Below are positions 23,770 through 36,200 of a stretch of 64,000 nucleotides of DNA, in pieces. The stretch is from DASRVA01 sp050732935 (GTDB lineage: Bacteria > Gemmatimonadota > Gemmatimonadetes > JACCXV01 > JAHWKZ01): contig JBOHRW010000150.1 in NCBI GenBank assembly GCA_050732935.1, forward strand, positions 1-64,000, in the 5' to 3' direction. Numbering within the stretch: position 1 is the first letter of the stretch; each line of letters starts with the position of its first letter. The notes beneath the pieces are model-generated. The model saw only the letters and a program-made list of their open reading frames with translations. It was not told the DNA's origin and ran no database searches. Made by a program: the position numbers and the translations under genes.

Positions 23770-24860
23770 TGCCTCGCGCCGCCGTCATGACGGCGCCCGG
23801 GGCGCCGATCGAGGTCCAGGATCTGCCCGATGCCCGGATCGAGCCCGGCGGGATCCTGCTGGAGACGATCTATAGCGAGGTCTGCGGAACGGACGTCCAC
23901 CTGTGGCATGGTCGTCTCGCGGGCGTGCCGTACCCGATCGTCCCGGGTCACGTGTCGGTCGGCCGGGTGGCGGAGGCGGGCGGCCGAGTGATCGACCTCG
24001 ACGGACGACCGATCGAGGTCGGCGACGTGGTGACCTTCCACGACGTCCACGAGACCTGCCATCGATGCTGGTTCTGCCGGATGGGAGCGCAGAACCGGTG
24101 CCCTCATCGCAAGGTCTACGGCATCACCTACGGCGTCTCGGACGGCCTCCTGGGTGGCTGGTGCGAAGCGATCCATCTGAAGCCCGGGGTCGGCGTGATC
24201 CCGCTGCCCGAGGAGGTCGACGCCCGGCTCCTGATCGCTGGCGGTTGCGGGCTCGCCACCGCCCTTCACGCGGTTGACCGGGCCGCGATCCGGATCGGCG
24301 ACCGCGTGGCGGTGCAGGGAGCGGGACCTGTGGGTCTCAGCGCGGCGATCCTGGCCCTGATGTCGGGTGCCGGGCGGGTGATCGTCGTGGGGGGGCCCGA
24401 TTCGCGGCTCGCGATCGCGCGGTCGATGGGCGTCGACGAGACGGTCCCCCTCGATGCGACGTCGCCCGACGAGAGGATCGAGCGGGTCCGGGAGCTGACC
24501 GGAGGTCGCGGCGCCGATGTCACGATCGAGGCCAGCGGATCGCCGGCGGCGATCCCGGAGGGCATGCTCATGACGCGGGACGCCGGACGCTACGTGGTCG
24601 CCGGGCAGTACACGGACGCCGGTGACGCCACGATCAACCCCCACGGCATGATCAACCGGAAGCACCTCGACGTGCGCGGGGTCTGGGGCGTGGGGTACGA
24701 CCACTTCCACCGCATGGTCGACGTGCTCGCGCGGCATGGCGACCGGATCGGCTGGGAGCGGATGATCGGCCGCGCGTACGGGCTCGACCAGATGAACGAG
24801 GCGCTGGCCGACGTCGAGGCGGGCCGGGTCGTGAAGGCGGTGGTCGCGCCCAACGGGTGA
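23769..24860 (+). CDS. Zinc-dependent alcohol dehydrogenase (MDR family)
   Basis: The 363-residue protein is a medium-chain dehydrogenase. The catalytic zinc site is CGTDVHLWHG with a later GH, the structural zinc loop has four cysteines (CHRCWFCRMGAQNRC), and the NAD(P) site is VAVQGAGPVGLSAA. A GRGADVTIEASGSP segment is typical of sorbitol/threonine-type dehydrogenases. The substrate is not predictable. It is translated from a TGATG junction and its end overlaps the upstream GTG of the next frame. Confidence 0.9.
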   Translation: MPRAAVMTAPGAPIEVQDLPDARIEPGGILLETIYSEVCGTDVHLWHGRLAGVPYPIVPGHVSVGRVAEAGGRVIDLDGRPIEVGDVVTFHDVHETCHRCWFCRMGAQNRCPHRKVYGITYGVSDGLLGGWCEAIHLKPGVGVIPLPEEVDARLLIAGGCGLATALHAVDRAAIRIGDRVAVQGAGPVGLSAAILALMSGAGRVIVVGGPDSRLAIARSMGVDETVPLDATSPDERIERVRELTGGRGADVTIEASGSPAAIPEGMLMTRDAGRYVVAGQYTDAGDATINPHGMINRKHLDVRGVWGVGYDHFHRMVDVLARHGDRIGWERMIGRAYGLDQMNEALADVEAGRVVKAVVAPNG

Positions 24861-24898
24861 GCCGCGGTCGGAACGGAGCTCATGGAAAACGGAAAGGA

Positions 24899-25468
24899 AT
24901 GGCGACCCCTTTGGAGATCCCGCTCGAGACCTGCACGATCCGGAGCTGGCGGAAGGACGACGCCGAGTCGATCGCCCGGCTCGCCGACAATCGCGCCGTC
25001 TGGCGCAACCTGCGCGACCGCTTCCCGCATCCCTACGCCACGAAGGACGCCCGGGTCTGGATCCGGACCGCCCGCCGGGCCGACCCCGAGACCTTCTTCG
25101 CGATCGACGTGGAGGGCGAAGCGGTGGGAGGGATCGGACTGCATCCCCAGTCGGATATCCTGCGCCGGTCGATGGAGATCGGTTACTGGCTGGGGGAGCC
25201 GTTCTGGGGTCGGGGGATCGCCACCGAGGCGGTCGTCGCGTTGACCCGCTACGCCTTCGCGCATTTCGACATCGCGCGCCTGTACGGGTACGTCTTCGAG
25301 TGGAACCCGGCCTCGGCCCGGGTCCTCGAGAAGGCCGGCTATCGGCTCGAGGGCCGGCTTCGGAAGGCGGTCACCAAGGACGGGACGACGATGGACATGC
25401 TGGTCTACGGGTTCACGAAGGACGATCGGGCGGAAGCCGCCGGCCGGGTGGGGGAGGAGCGCGGGTGA
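24899..25468 (+). CDS. RimJ/RimL-type GNAT N-acetyltransferase
   Basis: The 189-residue protein matches the RimJ/RimL branch: TCTIRSWRKDDAESIARLADN, then MEIGYWLGEPFWGRGIATEAVVAL with the acetyl-CoA loop, and NPASARVLEKAGYRLEGRLR. These enzymes acetylate protein N-termini, ribosomal proteins or small amines. The ATG at 24899 has AAAGGA close upstream; a GTG at 24857 overlapping the previous stop would add 14 residues. The end overlaps the tag gene. Confidence 0.87.
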   Translation: MATPLEIPLETCTIRSWRKDDAESIARLADNRAVWRNLRDRFPHPYATKDARVWIRTARRADPETFFAIDVEGEAVGGIGLHPQSDILRRSMEIGYWLGEPFWGRGIATEAVVALTRYAFAHFDIARLYGYVFEWNPASARVLEKAGYRLEGRLRKAVTKDGTTMDMLVYGFTKDDRAEAAGRVGEERG

Positions 25469-26094
25469 CTGCGCGCACCCGCTGCGGCTGGGCCCGCACC
25501 GAGCTCTCGATCCCCTACCACGACCAGGAGTGGGGCGTCCCGTGCCGGGACGACCGCCTCCTCTTCGAGCACCTGCTCCTGGACTGCGCGCAGGCCGGTC
25601 TCTCGTGGGAGATCATACTCAGGAAGCGCGAGGGCTATCGCCGGGCGTTCGCCGGGTTCGATCCGGAGAAGGTGGCCCGCTTCAACCGGCGCAGCGTGCA
25701 GCGCCTCCTGAAGGATACCGGCATCGTCCGGAACCGTCAGAAGATCGAGAGCGCGATCGGGAACGCGCGCGCCTTCCTGGACGTGCAGGACGAGTTCGGT
25801 AGCTTCGCGGACTACCTGTGGGGCTTCGTCCATGACGAGCCGATCCGGAACCGCTGGCGGAAGATCGAGCAGATCCCCGCCCGGACGCCCTTGGCGGAGA
25901 CCGTCAGCAAGAACCTCAAGGGGCGCGGGTTCTCGTTCGTCGGCCCCACGATCGTCTACGCGTTCCTGCAGGCGACCGGGGTCGTGAACGACCACCTGGT
26001 GGGCTGCTTCCGTCACGCGGAATGCGCGCGGCTCGCTCGCGGAACGAGGGGCGGAGCAGGACCGCGCAGGCCTTCGAAGGGAGCGAGAGGATGA
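25465..26094 (+). CDS. tag: DNA-3-methyladenine glycosylase I
   Basis: The 209-residue protein begins RCGWARTELSIPYHDQEWGVP, with the zinc cysteine and the conserved YHDxEWG, has LLLDCAQAGLSWEIILRKRE, RNRQKIESAIGNARAFL, FSFVGPTIVYAFLQATGVVNDH and the closing zinc residues CFRHAEC. Tag removes 3-methyladenine from alkylated DNA. It overlaps the GNAT gene (GTGA). It complements the alkylguanine-DNA methyltransferase fusion at 7616, though the two are not linked. Confidence 0.93.
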   Translation: MTARTRCGWARTELSIPYHDQEWGVPCRDDRLLFEHLLLDCAQAGLSWEIILRKREGYRRAFAGFDPEKVARFNRRSVQRLLKDTGIVRNRQKIESAIGNARAFLDVQDEFGSFADYLWGFVHDEPIRNRWRKIEQIPARTPLAETVSKNLKGRGFSFVGPTIVYAFLQATGVVNDHLVGCFRHAECARLARGTRGGAGPRRPSKGARG

Positions 26095-26362
26095 GTCACC
26101 CAACATCGCAGCAAGCCTCCCGCGACCGGACGAACGGTCCGCATACGGGGCGCTCTCCCTGGGCATCATACGGCTCACGTCCTGGGCGTGGTGGGGCGCC
26201 TTGCTTGCCACTGTCTTCTGGCATCTATCGGGTTACTTCGCCCTGCGCATGGGGTGGGAAGATCTACTGAACGAGATGGCCCTCTCCTGGCACTTCTCTT
26301 CCATGTCCGGCGATACTTCCAGGGCCAGGTTCCGGCTCGTCCTCCCCGCCGGGCCGCCCTAG
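26091..26362 (+). pseudogene. Frameshifted small membrane protein remnant
   Basis: An ATG overlapping the tag stop opens a short hydrophilic frame (MSHPTSQQASRDRTNG). Shortly after, a different frame without its own start codon carries a membrane segment, RLTSWAWWGALLATVFWHLSGYFALRMGWEDLL, and runs to a TAG at 26362. A single frameshift would join the two into one protein of about 90 residues. No family is recognised. The stretch from 26095 to 26430 holds nothing else except the alaS promoter box. Confidence 0.35.
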
Positions 26363-26365
26363 ATT
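26360..26365 (+). promoter_or_regulatory. Possible -10 box TAGATT upstream of alaS
   Basis: TAGATT lies 65 nt before the alaS ATG. No good -35 was found. It is the best promoter candidate between the tag operon and alaS. Confidence 0.3.
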
Positions 26366-26430
26366 GACCGCATCTGCAGGCGCGTCGTTGAGCCGGCTCG
26401 GGGCCGGCCGGCCCTTTCCCGATTGCAGCC

Positions 26431-29052
<2,622 letters not shown>

Positions 29053-29062
29053 GCGCGGCGAC

Positions 29063-29830
29063 GTGAATCCTCGCGATCTCGTGGCGAGCGGGGAGCCCGA
29101 GGCCGTCCGGAGCTTCGCCGGGATCCTGGCCGACTGGCTGGCGAGCTTCACGATGCCGGCTCCGCTGGGGGCCGAGATGGCGGACGCGATGGAGGCGGGC
29201 TCGGACTGGGTCGGCGCGATCGCCTCCACGGTCGTGCGACGGGCGGGCTGGCCCGACGCCGAGTCGGTCGCCTGGGGGATCTGCGTGGCGGCGCTCTCCG
29301 GTGCGCTCGAGTCCGCACGCCGCAGCCTGGACGGAGCGCCGGGCCGCCGCGACCCTGGCGCCACGGCCGACGGCCCGGCGCGATCGCTCCTCGCCGCCGA
29401 TGGGCTGATCGCCGCGGCCCACGAGACCCTGGCGGCGCTGGGTGAGGAGCGGCTGCTCACGGCGCTCGACGCGCTCGAGGGGACATTCGGGGACGGCGGG
29501 CCGTGGCGCGGCCTCTCCGGCCGGACTCTCGGAGACGCCGCCTCGACCGACCATGATCCACCGGCCTGGCCGGCGTTCGTGGCCCTCGCTCTCGCTCCCG
29601 CGGCGTCCGATCGGCCCGATGGTCCGTGGGCGGATCTGGCGTCGGCCTGGAAGGAGCGTTACGCGGCCCGCCAGGACGACGACGCGGCGGAGCCGGCGAA
29701 CCGGGATCTCCATGACAACGAGGGCCTCTACCGCCACTCCGCCCTGGACGAGTCGACGGGCGCACTGCTTCAAGCGGCGGCCGCGGCAGCCCGGCGACCG
29801 GGCAGGAACGGGACCCTTGCCGGCACCTGA
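29063..29830 (+). CDS. Degenerate prenyl-synthase-like protein (unknown function)
   Basis: A 255-residue all-helical, acidic protein. The middle, RRDPGATADGPARSLLAADGLIAAAHETLAALG split over residues 98-130, has the rhythm of trans-polyprenyl diphosphate synthases (RRG.PT...G...LLAGDALLA.AF..L), but both Asp-rich metal motifs (DDxxD) are absent. It therefore cannot use that chemistry and may be a noncatalytic subunit or pseudoenzyme. The relation is inferred by eye and unproven. It lies between alaS and gmhA and overlaps the latter by 14 nt. Confidence 0.5.
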   Translation: MNPRDLVASGEPEAVRSFAGILADWLASFTMPAPLGAEMADAMEAGSDWVGAIASTVVRRAGWPDAESVAWGICVAALSGALESARRSLDGAPGRRDPGATADGPARSLLAADGLIAAAHETLAALGEERLLTALDALEGTFGDGGPWRGLSGRTLGDAASTDHDPPAWPAFVALALAPAASDRPDGPWADLASAWKERYAARQDDDAAEPANRDLHDNEGLYRHSALDESTGALLQAAAAAARRPGRNGTLAGT

Positions 29831-30419
29831 GGGCGTCGCCGGCGGCGGACGCGACGAGGCCGGGCTCGAAACGGCCTCCACCGAGCTTCGCGATCTGATC
29901 GATCGCATCGCTGGCGAGGCCGGGGACACGCTCGAGCGAATGATCGACGGGTGCGTCCGGTCGCTCGAGGCGGGAAACAAGCTCCTCTTCGTCGGGAACG
30001 GCGGCTCCGCCGCCCAGTGCCAGCACCTGGCGACCGAGCTGGTGGGGCGCTTCGCCCTCGACCGGCGGCCCTACGCCGCCCTCGCCCTCACCACCGACAC
30101 CTCGTTTCTGACGGCGTTCTCCAACGACTACGGCTTCGGGGATGTCTTCGCTCGCCAGGTCGAGGCCCTTGGCCGGCCGGGCGACGTGCTCATGGCCCTG
30201 TCGACCGGAGGCCGCTCGCCGAACGTCCTGACGGCAGTGGAGGCGGCCCGGGCCGCGCGGATCACGGTCTTCGGCCTTACCGGGGCGAAGGGTGACCCAC
30301 TGGCCGCGATCTGCGACGAGGCCTTCGTCGTGCCCCACACCGACCCCGCGCGGATCCAGGAGGTGCACCTGTTCCTGGGGCATCTGCTGTGCGGCGGCAT
30401 CGAAAGGCGGCTCTCCTGA
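29817..30419 (+). CDS. gmhA: Phosphoheptose isomerase-like SIS protein
   Basis: The 200-residue protein matches GmhA: GNKLLFVGNGGSAAQCQHLATELVGRF is the sugar-phosphate loop, DTSFLTAFSNDYGF is specific to sedoheptulose-7-phosphate isomerases, and LSTGGRSPNVL is the second SIS loop. A late PHTDPARIQEVHLFLGH supplies the zinc-binding Gln/His. It makes the first precursor of heptose for LPS or other glycans. The only in-frame start that keeps the first helix is the TTG at 29817, inside the upstream gene. Confidence 0.88.
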   Translation: MPAPEGVAGGGRDEAGLETASTELRDLIDRIAGEAGDTLERMIDGCVRSLEAGNKLLFVGNGGSAAQCQHLATELVGRFALDRRPYAALALTTDTSFLTAFSNDYGFGDVFARQVEALGRPGDVLMALSTGGRSPNVLTAVEAARAARITVFGLTGAKGDPLAAICDEAFVVPHTDPARIQEVHLFLGHLLCGGIERRLS

Positions 30420-30422
30420 CCA

Positions 30423-31673
30423 CTACGTCTTCGCCCGCGACAGCAAGATCAGCCCCACCACCCCGAAGATCCCGTTCGCGAGCCAGGCCGCGGCGACCGG
30501 GGGCAGGCCGCCACCGTAGCCGATTCCCTGGCTGACCCGCAGGAAGCCCCAGAAGATGATCGTCAGGAACAACGCGAGGCCGAAGCCCATTCCGGCCCCG
30601 CGCCGGCTGAGGTGGGTCGCCGAACCCACCAGGGCGACCCCGAAGAGAGCGATGACGAAGTTGGCGAAGGGGTACGAGAGCTTCATCTGCAGATCGACCC
30701 GCTCGGTGAGCGTGTCGGCCCCGAGCCGCTCCTCCTTCGCGATGTAGGTCTGGAGATCCTGATATCCCATCTCCTCGGGCTCCTTCTCCTCGGCGAGTAG
30801 CTCGCTCGGCGGATCGGCGAGGCTCGGGGACCGGAGGAGACTGAACCCGTACATCCGCTCCTCCCCGCCCTCGGGGAAGACGCGGAGCTCGCCACGGCGC
30901 AGGACCCATGTCCCGCTCGACGGCTCCCACACCATCTGCGGGGCGTTGATCCGGATAAAGGTCCCGTCGTCGAGTCGGCGCTGGATCTCCACCTGTTCGG
31001 CGGAGGCCTCGACTCCCATCCGCGGAGCGGTCTCCGCTGGCAGCTCGCTCGGTTCCCCTTCCTCGGCGGCCTCTGCGGCGGCCGCGAGCCCGGCCGCCTG
31101 ACGCCGCTGCGCCAGCCTGAGGGCTTCCTCGGCGGCCGTGACAGCGGTGTCCGGGAGTAATCCCTCCTCCACGAACAGGGAGCGCACGATGTACGTGTAC
31201 CCCTCGTCGTTCTGATAGACGAAGTTCCCGCGGAAGTTCTCCCGCGCCGGCGGCTCACCGCGTATATCCTCCTCGTAGACCTGATTCACGCGTTCGTTGA
31301 GCCGCGGCACGACGGTCTCGCCGAGGGCGAGAACGGCGAGGCTTAGAAACAACGCGAACGAGAGCACCGGCAGGACGATCCGGTAAAGGCTCACGCCGCT
31401 CGCCTTCATCGCCGCCAGCTCACCGTGCCGGCCGAGCTCCCCGAGCGAGAGGATCGTCGCGACCAGCACCGCCATCGGCATGGTGAGGAGGAGATTGTAC
31501 GGGGTCTGGTAGAAATAATACCTGCCGATCGCCGACCAGCCCGCGCCCTCGTCGAGGTACAGGTCGATGTGATCCATCAGGTGGACGAGGACGAAGATCG
31601 CCGTGAGGGAGATGAGCGAGAGAATGAGCATGCGAATGAACTCGCCCATGACGTAACGGTCGAGGAGACGCAT
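30423..31673 (-). CDS. lptG: LPS export permease LptG
   Basis: The 416-residue protein has three N-terminal membrane helices (RYVMGEFIRMLILSLISLTAIFVLVHL, then LLLTMPMAVLVATILSLGELGRHGELAAMKASG), a large periplasmic beta-jellyroll of about 200 residues with an Ala/Glu-rich insertion, and three C-terminal helices. The ELxAMKASG coupling helix is the family's contact with the LptB ATPase. It pairs with LptF to extract lipopolysaccharide from the inner membrane. It starts 5 nt after lptF. The longer open frame upstream is out of family and ignored. It converges on gmhA with a 3-nt gap. Confidence 0.93.
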   Translation of the reverse strand: MRLLDRYVMGEFIRMLILSLISLTAIFVLVHLMDHIDLYLDEGAGWSAIGRYYFYQTPYNLLLTMPMAVLVATILSLGELGRHGELAAMKASGVSLYRIVLPVLSFALFLSLAVLALGETVVPRLNERVNQVYEEDIRGEPPARENFRGNFVYQNDEGYTYIVRSLFVEEGLLPDTAVTAAEEALRLAQRRQAAGLAAAAEAAEEGEPSELPAETAPRMGVEASAEQVEIQRRLDDGTFIRINAPQMVWEPSSGTWVLRRGELRVFPEGGEERMYGFSLLRSPSLADPPSELLAEEKEPEEMGYQDLQTYIAKEERLGADTLTERVDLQMKLSYPFANFVIALFGVALVGSATHLSRRGAGMGFGLALFLTIIFWGFLRVSQGIGYGGGLPPVAAAWLANGIFGVVGLILLSRAKT

Positions 31674-31678
31674 CCCGA

Positions 31679-33124
31679 TCAGCCCCCGACGCCGACCCGA
31701 TCGCCGCGCCGCTCCAGGCTCGTCTCGCGGACCTCGGGCTCGTCCCGCCGCCAAGGCCACAGGCGGGACCACCTCCAACGCCGACCTCCGGTTTCCCGGG
31801 TGGTGGCGCGCAGCAGCACCAGCCCGATCGCCAGGAACACGATGTTCGCCAGCCACATCGACACCCACGGCGGCAGCAACCGTCGGTCGGCGAGGTCCTC
31901 GCCTCCGGTCAGGAACAGGTAGTAGAAGACGAAGACCAGCGTGCTGACGCCCATCGCGAAGCCGAACCCGCCACGTCGCGAGCGCACGCCAACGGGAGCG
32001 CCGATCAAGACAAAGACGATGCAGGCGATGGGAATGGCGAACTTCTTGTGATACTCCACCAGGAACTTGTTGCGCTGCCGCTGGGCGTAGTCGATGGCCT
32101 GGCTGAGACGCTGGACCATGCTCCGCCGGTAGCGCTCCTGCTCGACGGGCTCCCGTGGTCCGAGCGTCGTCGCCGCCCCGCTGTCCGACAGGGAGACGCT
32201 CAGCGAATCTCCCAGCAGGATCGCCAGATGGTCGACGACCGTCTTCTCGAGGTCCGCCTGGGCCTTGGCGATCCGGTCTTCCTCGTTTCGCACGTTGGCG
32301 AGAAGCGTCCCCAGGTCCATCTCGCGATCGCTGCGCATGGCGCTGATCTCCTGGCTTCGATCCATGGTGGAGCCCACTCCGCGCAGGAGGATCTGCTGAG
32401 TCTCGAACGCGAGCACTTCGTACTCGCCGGGACTGGAGATGTCCCGCTGGTGGATCTTTCCGTTCCACAGGGTCAGCACGGCGTCTTCGCGATTGGTCGT
32501 GTAGTCCATGCGCCCGCTGTCGGCCAGAATGGTCCGCTGATCCTGCACATCTGACATGTCGAAGATCCTGAGGCCGTACATCATGTTGGTCTGCCGGTCG
32601 AGGCGCTGGGGCTCGATCCAGAAATCCCCCAAACCGGTGGGGTCGTTGAACCGTTTTTCCTCCAGGACCACGGTCGGCTTGGTGCGCTGGATGTCCTGCA
32701 TGAGCTGGCTGAGCCGGTGGTTGCTCTCCGGGAGGATCGTGTCGTTGAACCAGACGGAGAGCCCGGCCACCACGATGGCGGCCGCCAGGGTGGGCGTGAT
32801 GATCTGGTGGAGCCCGATCCCATTGGCCCGCATCGCGGTGATCTCGTTGTCACCGGACAGGCGGCCAAAAGCGGCCATCGTTCCCACCAGCACCGCCATC
32901 GGGATCGTCACGGCAACGGTCAGCGGCACCGACAGGGCGAAGATCTCGACGATCACCTGAGCTCCGAGGCCCTTGCCGGCCAGGTTCTGGAACTGGCGAG
33001 CCACCTGGTTCATGAGCATGATGAACGTGAAGACGATCAGCGCGAACACGAACGGTCCCACATGCTCGCGCAGGGCGTACAGCGAGAGGATTCGGGCACT
33101 GAACAAATCGCGGATTCCACGCAT
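31679..33124 (-). CDS. lptF: LPS export permease LptF
   Basis: The 481-residue protein begins ILSLYALREHVGPFVFALIVFTFIMLMNQ and carries VTIPMAVLVGTMAAFGRLSGDNEITAMRANGIGL, the coupling-helix region of LptF, followed by a periplasmic jellyroll and three helices (KKFAIPIACIVFVLIGAPVG). A basic C-terminal tail of about 45 residues is unusual in length. The ATG at 33124 has AGGTCCAGGA upstream; the frame continues to 33217 but family similarity does not. Divergent from sprA. Confidence 0.93.
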   Translation of the reverse strand: MRGIRDLFSARILSLYALREHVGPFVFALIVFTFIMLMNQVARQFQNLAGKGLGAQVIVEIFALSVPLTVAVTIPMAVLVGTMAAFGRLSGDNEITAMRANGIGLHQIITPTLAAAIVVAGLSVWFNDTILPESNHRLSQLMQDIQRTKPTVVLEEKRFNDPTGLGDFWIEPQRLDRQTNMMYGLRIFDMSDVQDQRTILADSGRMDYTTNREDAVLTLWNGKIHQRDISSPGEYEVLAFETQQILLRGVGSTMDRSQEISAMRSDREMDLGTLLANVRNEEDRIAKAQADLEKTVVDHLAILLGDSLSVSLSDSGAATTLGPREPVEQERYRRSMVQRLSQAIDYAQRQRNKFLVEYHKKFAIPIACIVFVLIGAPVGVRSRRGGFGFAMGVSTLVFVFYYLFLTGGEDLADRRLLPPWVSMWLANIVFLAIGLVLLRATTRETGGRRWRWSRLWPWRRDEPEVRETSLERRGDRVGVGG

Positions 33125-33144
33125 TCCTGGACCTTCAGGCTCGG

Positions 33145-33172
33145 TTGACCGTGGGGGGGGTCGACCTATATT
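33145..33172 (+). promoter_or_regulatory. Sigma-70-type promoter of sprA
   Basis: TTGACC (33145-33150), a 16-nt spacer with a G8 run, and TATATT (33167-33172) face the sprA gene. This is the best -35/-10 pair in the window. It would give a leader of more than 100 nt. Confidence 0.55.
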
Positions 33173-33297
33173 CCGAGGCGTGCGACGACGCCATCTAAAT
33201 TCCACGCGGAGCGGCATTTACGGCCGCAGCGGGCGGCCCGGACCGAGGCCAAGCTAACATTCGACATTTCCCGCGAACAATCACGGAGCCGCGCTGC

Positions 33298-36200
33298 CTG
33301 ATACCCGCGGGGAGGCCTTCGGCTCCCTCGTGCACGACTCGGGCGGCGTCGCTCGGCGCTCTGGCGATCGTCCTTCTGGTCACCCCGCCGGCGCTCGCCC
33401 AGGAACCGGGCGCGCGCGCCCCGGCCCTCGAATGGCGGCACGCACCCGTGCCGGACGTCGAGAACCTGCCGTTCGATTCGATGCTCGCCTTCGATCCGTG
33501 GCTGGGCGCCGTGGTGCCCGGTCGGCCGACCCCCCTGCCCGCCCGGGAGGGGCTTCCGGTGGTGAGCGGGCTCGACGTGCTGGACTACCTCCGGGAGGTC
33601 CGGCTCCGCCGCGAGGCCCGTCTCTGGAGGCAGGTCGTGGCCGATCGTCTTGCCGGTCGTAGCCAGGAGGATGAGGGGCTCATCCCCGAGCTCGAGAATC
33701 CGCTCCGGATTCCCGAGCCGCTCGCCAGGGTTTTCGGCGAAGGCTCGGAGTTCGACATCCAGGGCCGGCTGCACCTAGGCGCGCTCGGAGCGCGCTCGAA
33801 ACAGAATCCCGATCTGCGGACCGAGCTTCTCCGCCGGACCTCCGGCACTTTCGATCTCGACCTGGACCAGACCCTCGACCTCAAGATCCTGGGGACGGTC
33901 GGGACGAAGCTCGACGTGGCGGTCGACTTCAACTCGCAGCGCGAGCTGGAGTCCAGACAGCTCATCACCGCCGCCTACACGGGGAGCGAAGACGAGATCC
34001 TCCAGAAGGTGGAAATGGGGGACATCAGCGTCGCGCTGCCACCCTCCCGTTTCCTCGGAGGCTCGGTGGGGACGGGGACCTTCGGCGCTCAGGCAGTCGC
34101 CCAGCTCGGGCCCATGGACTTCCGGGTCCTGGGCACGCGCAAGGAGGGGGAGAGCACGACGCGGTCCCTCTCGATCACCCCCAGCGGCGAGGGCGTGCTG
34201 TCGGATGTCACGCTCGATATCAAGGACACCCAGTTCCAGCGCGACCGGTTCTTCCTGCTGTTCCACCCCGATTCCCTGGCCTCGGTCCGCCTGAGCTTCC
34301 CGAATCCGGGGACCACGCTCGAGAACCCTGCTTCCCAGCCCGCGCTCGGGTCGCTCAACGTCTGGCTCGACGATGGGAATTTCTCGAACAACCGGGAGCA
34401 GAACTCCAAGCGTGGCGAGGCGCTGGTCAATCCGACCGATCCGGGCGCTTTCCCGGAACAGACCTACGTGGGCTTTTTCGACCTCCTCGTCGAGGGGCAG
34501 GATTATGTCGTCACCGACGGGATCGTGCTGCAGATGCGGCGCCAGCTCAACGACTCCGAGGTGCTGGGGGTGTCATACGTCACCAGCGGGGGGACGCAGG
34601 TCGGGACGACTCAAGACGCCGAGGAGCAGGTTCTCAAGCTGATCAAGCCGACGAATCCCGACACGCTGGACTTCACCTGGGACTACACCCTTCGGAACGT
34701 CTATTCCCTGCGCGAGCCGAACATCCAGCTCGGTTCCCTGGAGCTGGAGATCTATCGCGGCAACCAGGACCTCCGCCAGACCTTCGAGTCGATCGGGGGC
34801 CAGTCGCGTAAGTACTCGCGCATCTTCGGTCTCACCGACGCCAACAGTCGCGTCAACCTGCCGCGCATCCTGCGCGATCCGTTCCAGGGACCGGACTTCA
34901 TCGTCTTCCCGGACGTCCGCCCGTTCTTCCAGCCCACCGACGAAACGGGTGCGGCGATCCCGATCGAGCGTCCCAACCGGCAGCTCTATTTCAACAGCGA
35001 TCCGAACCGGACCGCGCTCGACGACCAGGTCTACTTCATCGAGGCCCGGTACCTGTCGCGCGGCGGACTGAGCGGCGAGATCGAGCTGGGGTCGGCCAAC
35101 GTCATCGAGGGGTCGGAGCGGGTGTCGATCGGGGCGGAGACCCTGCTCCGCGGCGAGGACTACCAGATCATCTACGAGCTCGGCCGACTCGTCCTGACCG
35201 ACCCGGCCGGGCTGGCCGAGCGACATCCCAACGACCGTCTGGCCATCGAGTACGAGGTGGCTCCGCTGTTCAACCTCGCTCCGACGACGCTGTACGGCGC
35301 CGCGGGCTCCTACCATCTCGCAGAGGGGGCCGTCCTGAACTCGACCATCATGCTGCAGCGCAAGGAGAGCCTGGCCAACCGGCCGATCCTCGGCGCGGAG
35401 CCGACGCAGGCGCTGATCGCCGAGGTGGACGGTTCCTGGTCGCGGCCGCTGACCTTCATGGACCGCTGGCTGGATGGCCTCCCCGGCTCGACCGGCGAGA
35501 CGCCCTCCTCGTTCTCCCTGCGCGGGGAGATGGCCTTCAGCCGTCCGGACCCCAACACCGACGGCGAGGTTTTCCTGAACGACTTCGAGAACATCGAGAT
35601 CGCCAAGCGGCTGAGCCTGTTCTTCCGGATCTGGTACATCTCTTCGATACCCACGCAGGCCGGGCTCTCGCTCACCGATGTCGCGGATGCCCGATGGTTC
35701 ACGTTCTTCATCCCGAGCGAGCAGGTCACCGGAGAACGCCGCAGGGAGGTGGATGTCGGGGAGAACAACTTCGTGATCCAGTTCGACCCGGTCGGGGAGG
35801 CCCCGACCGACCGGATGGCCTCCTGGCGCTCGATCGAGACCGTGCTGTCGACCACCGGCGAGGATCTGACGCGACAGGAGTTCATCGAGTTCTTCGTCCG
35901 TGGGGTCGAGGGCGAGATCATCGTCGATCTGGGCGTCGTGGACGAGGACGCCGTGCGGCTGGACGAGAATCGGGCGCCGGTCGGTGTCGGAGAGCTCGAT
36001 ACCGAGGAGGCGAATCCCGACACGCGGGACAACAACCTGGACGTCAACGAGGACACGGGTCTCGACGCCGTGCGTGGGCAGGATGCCGCCGATGTGCCCG
36101 GGGACGACGGGACGGATGATTTCAGCGAGGTCTTTGGTGCGAATTCCTTCCCGATCAATCCCAACGGGACCGAGAACAACAGCGTCCTGGACACCGAGGA

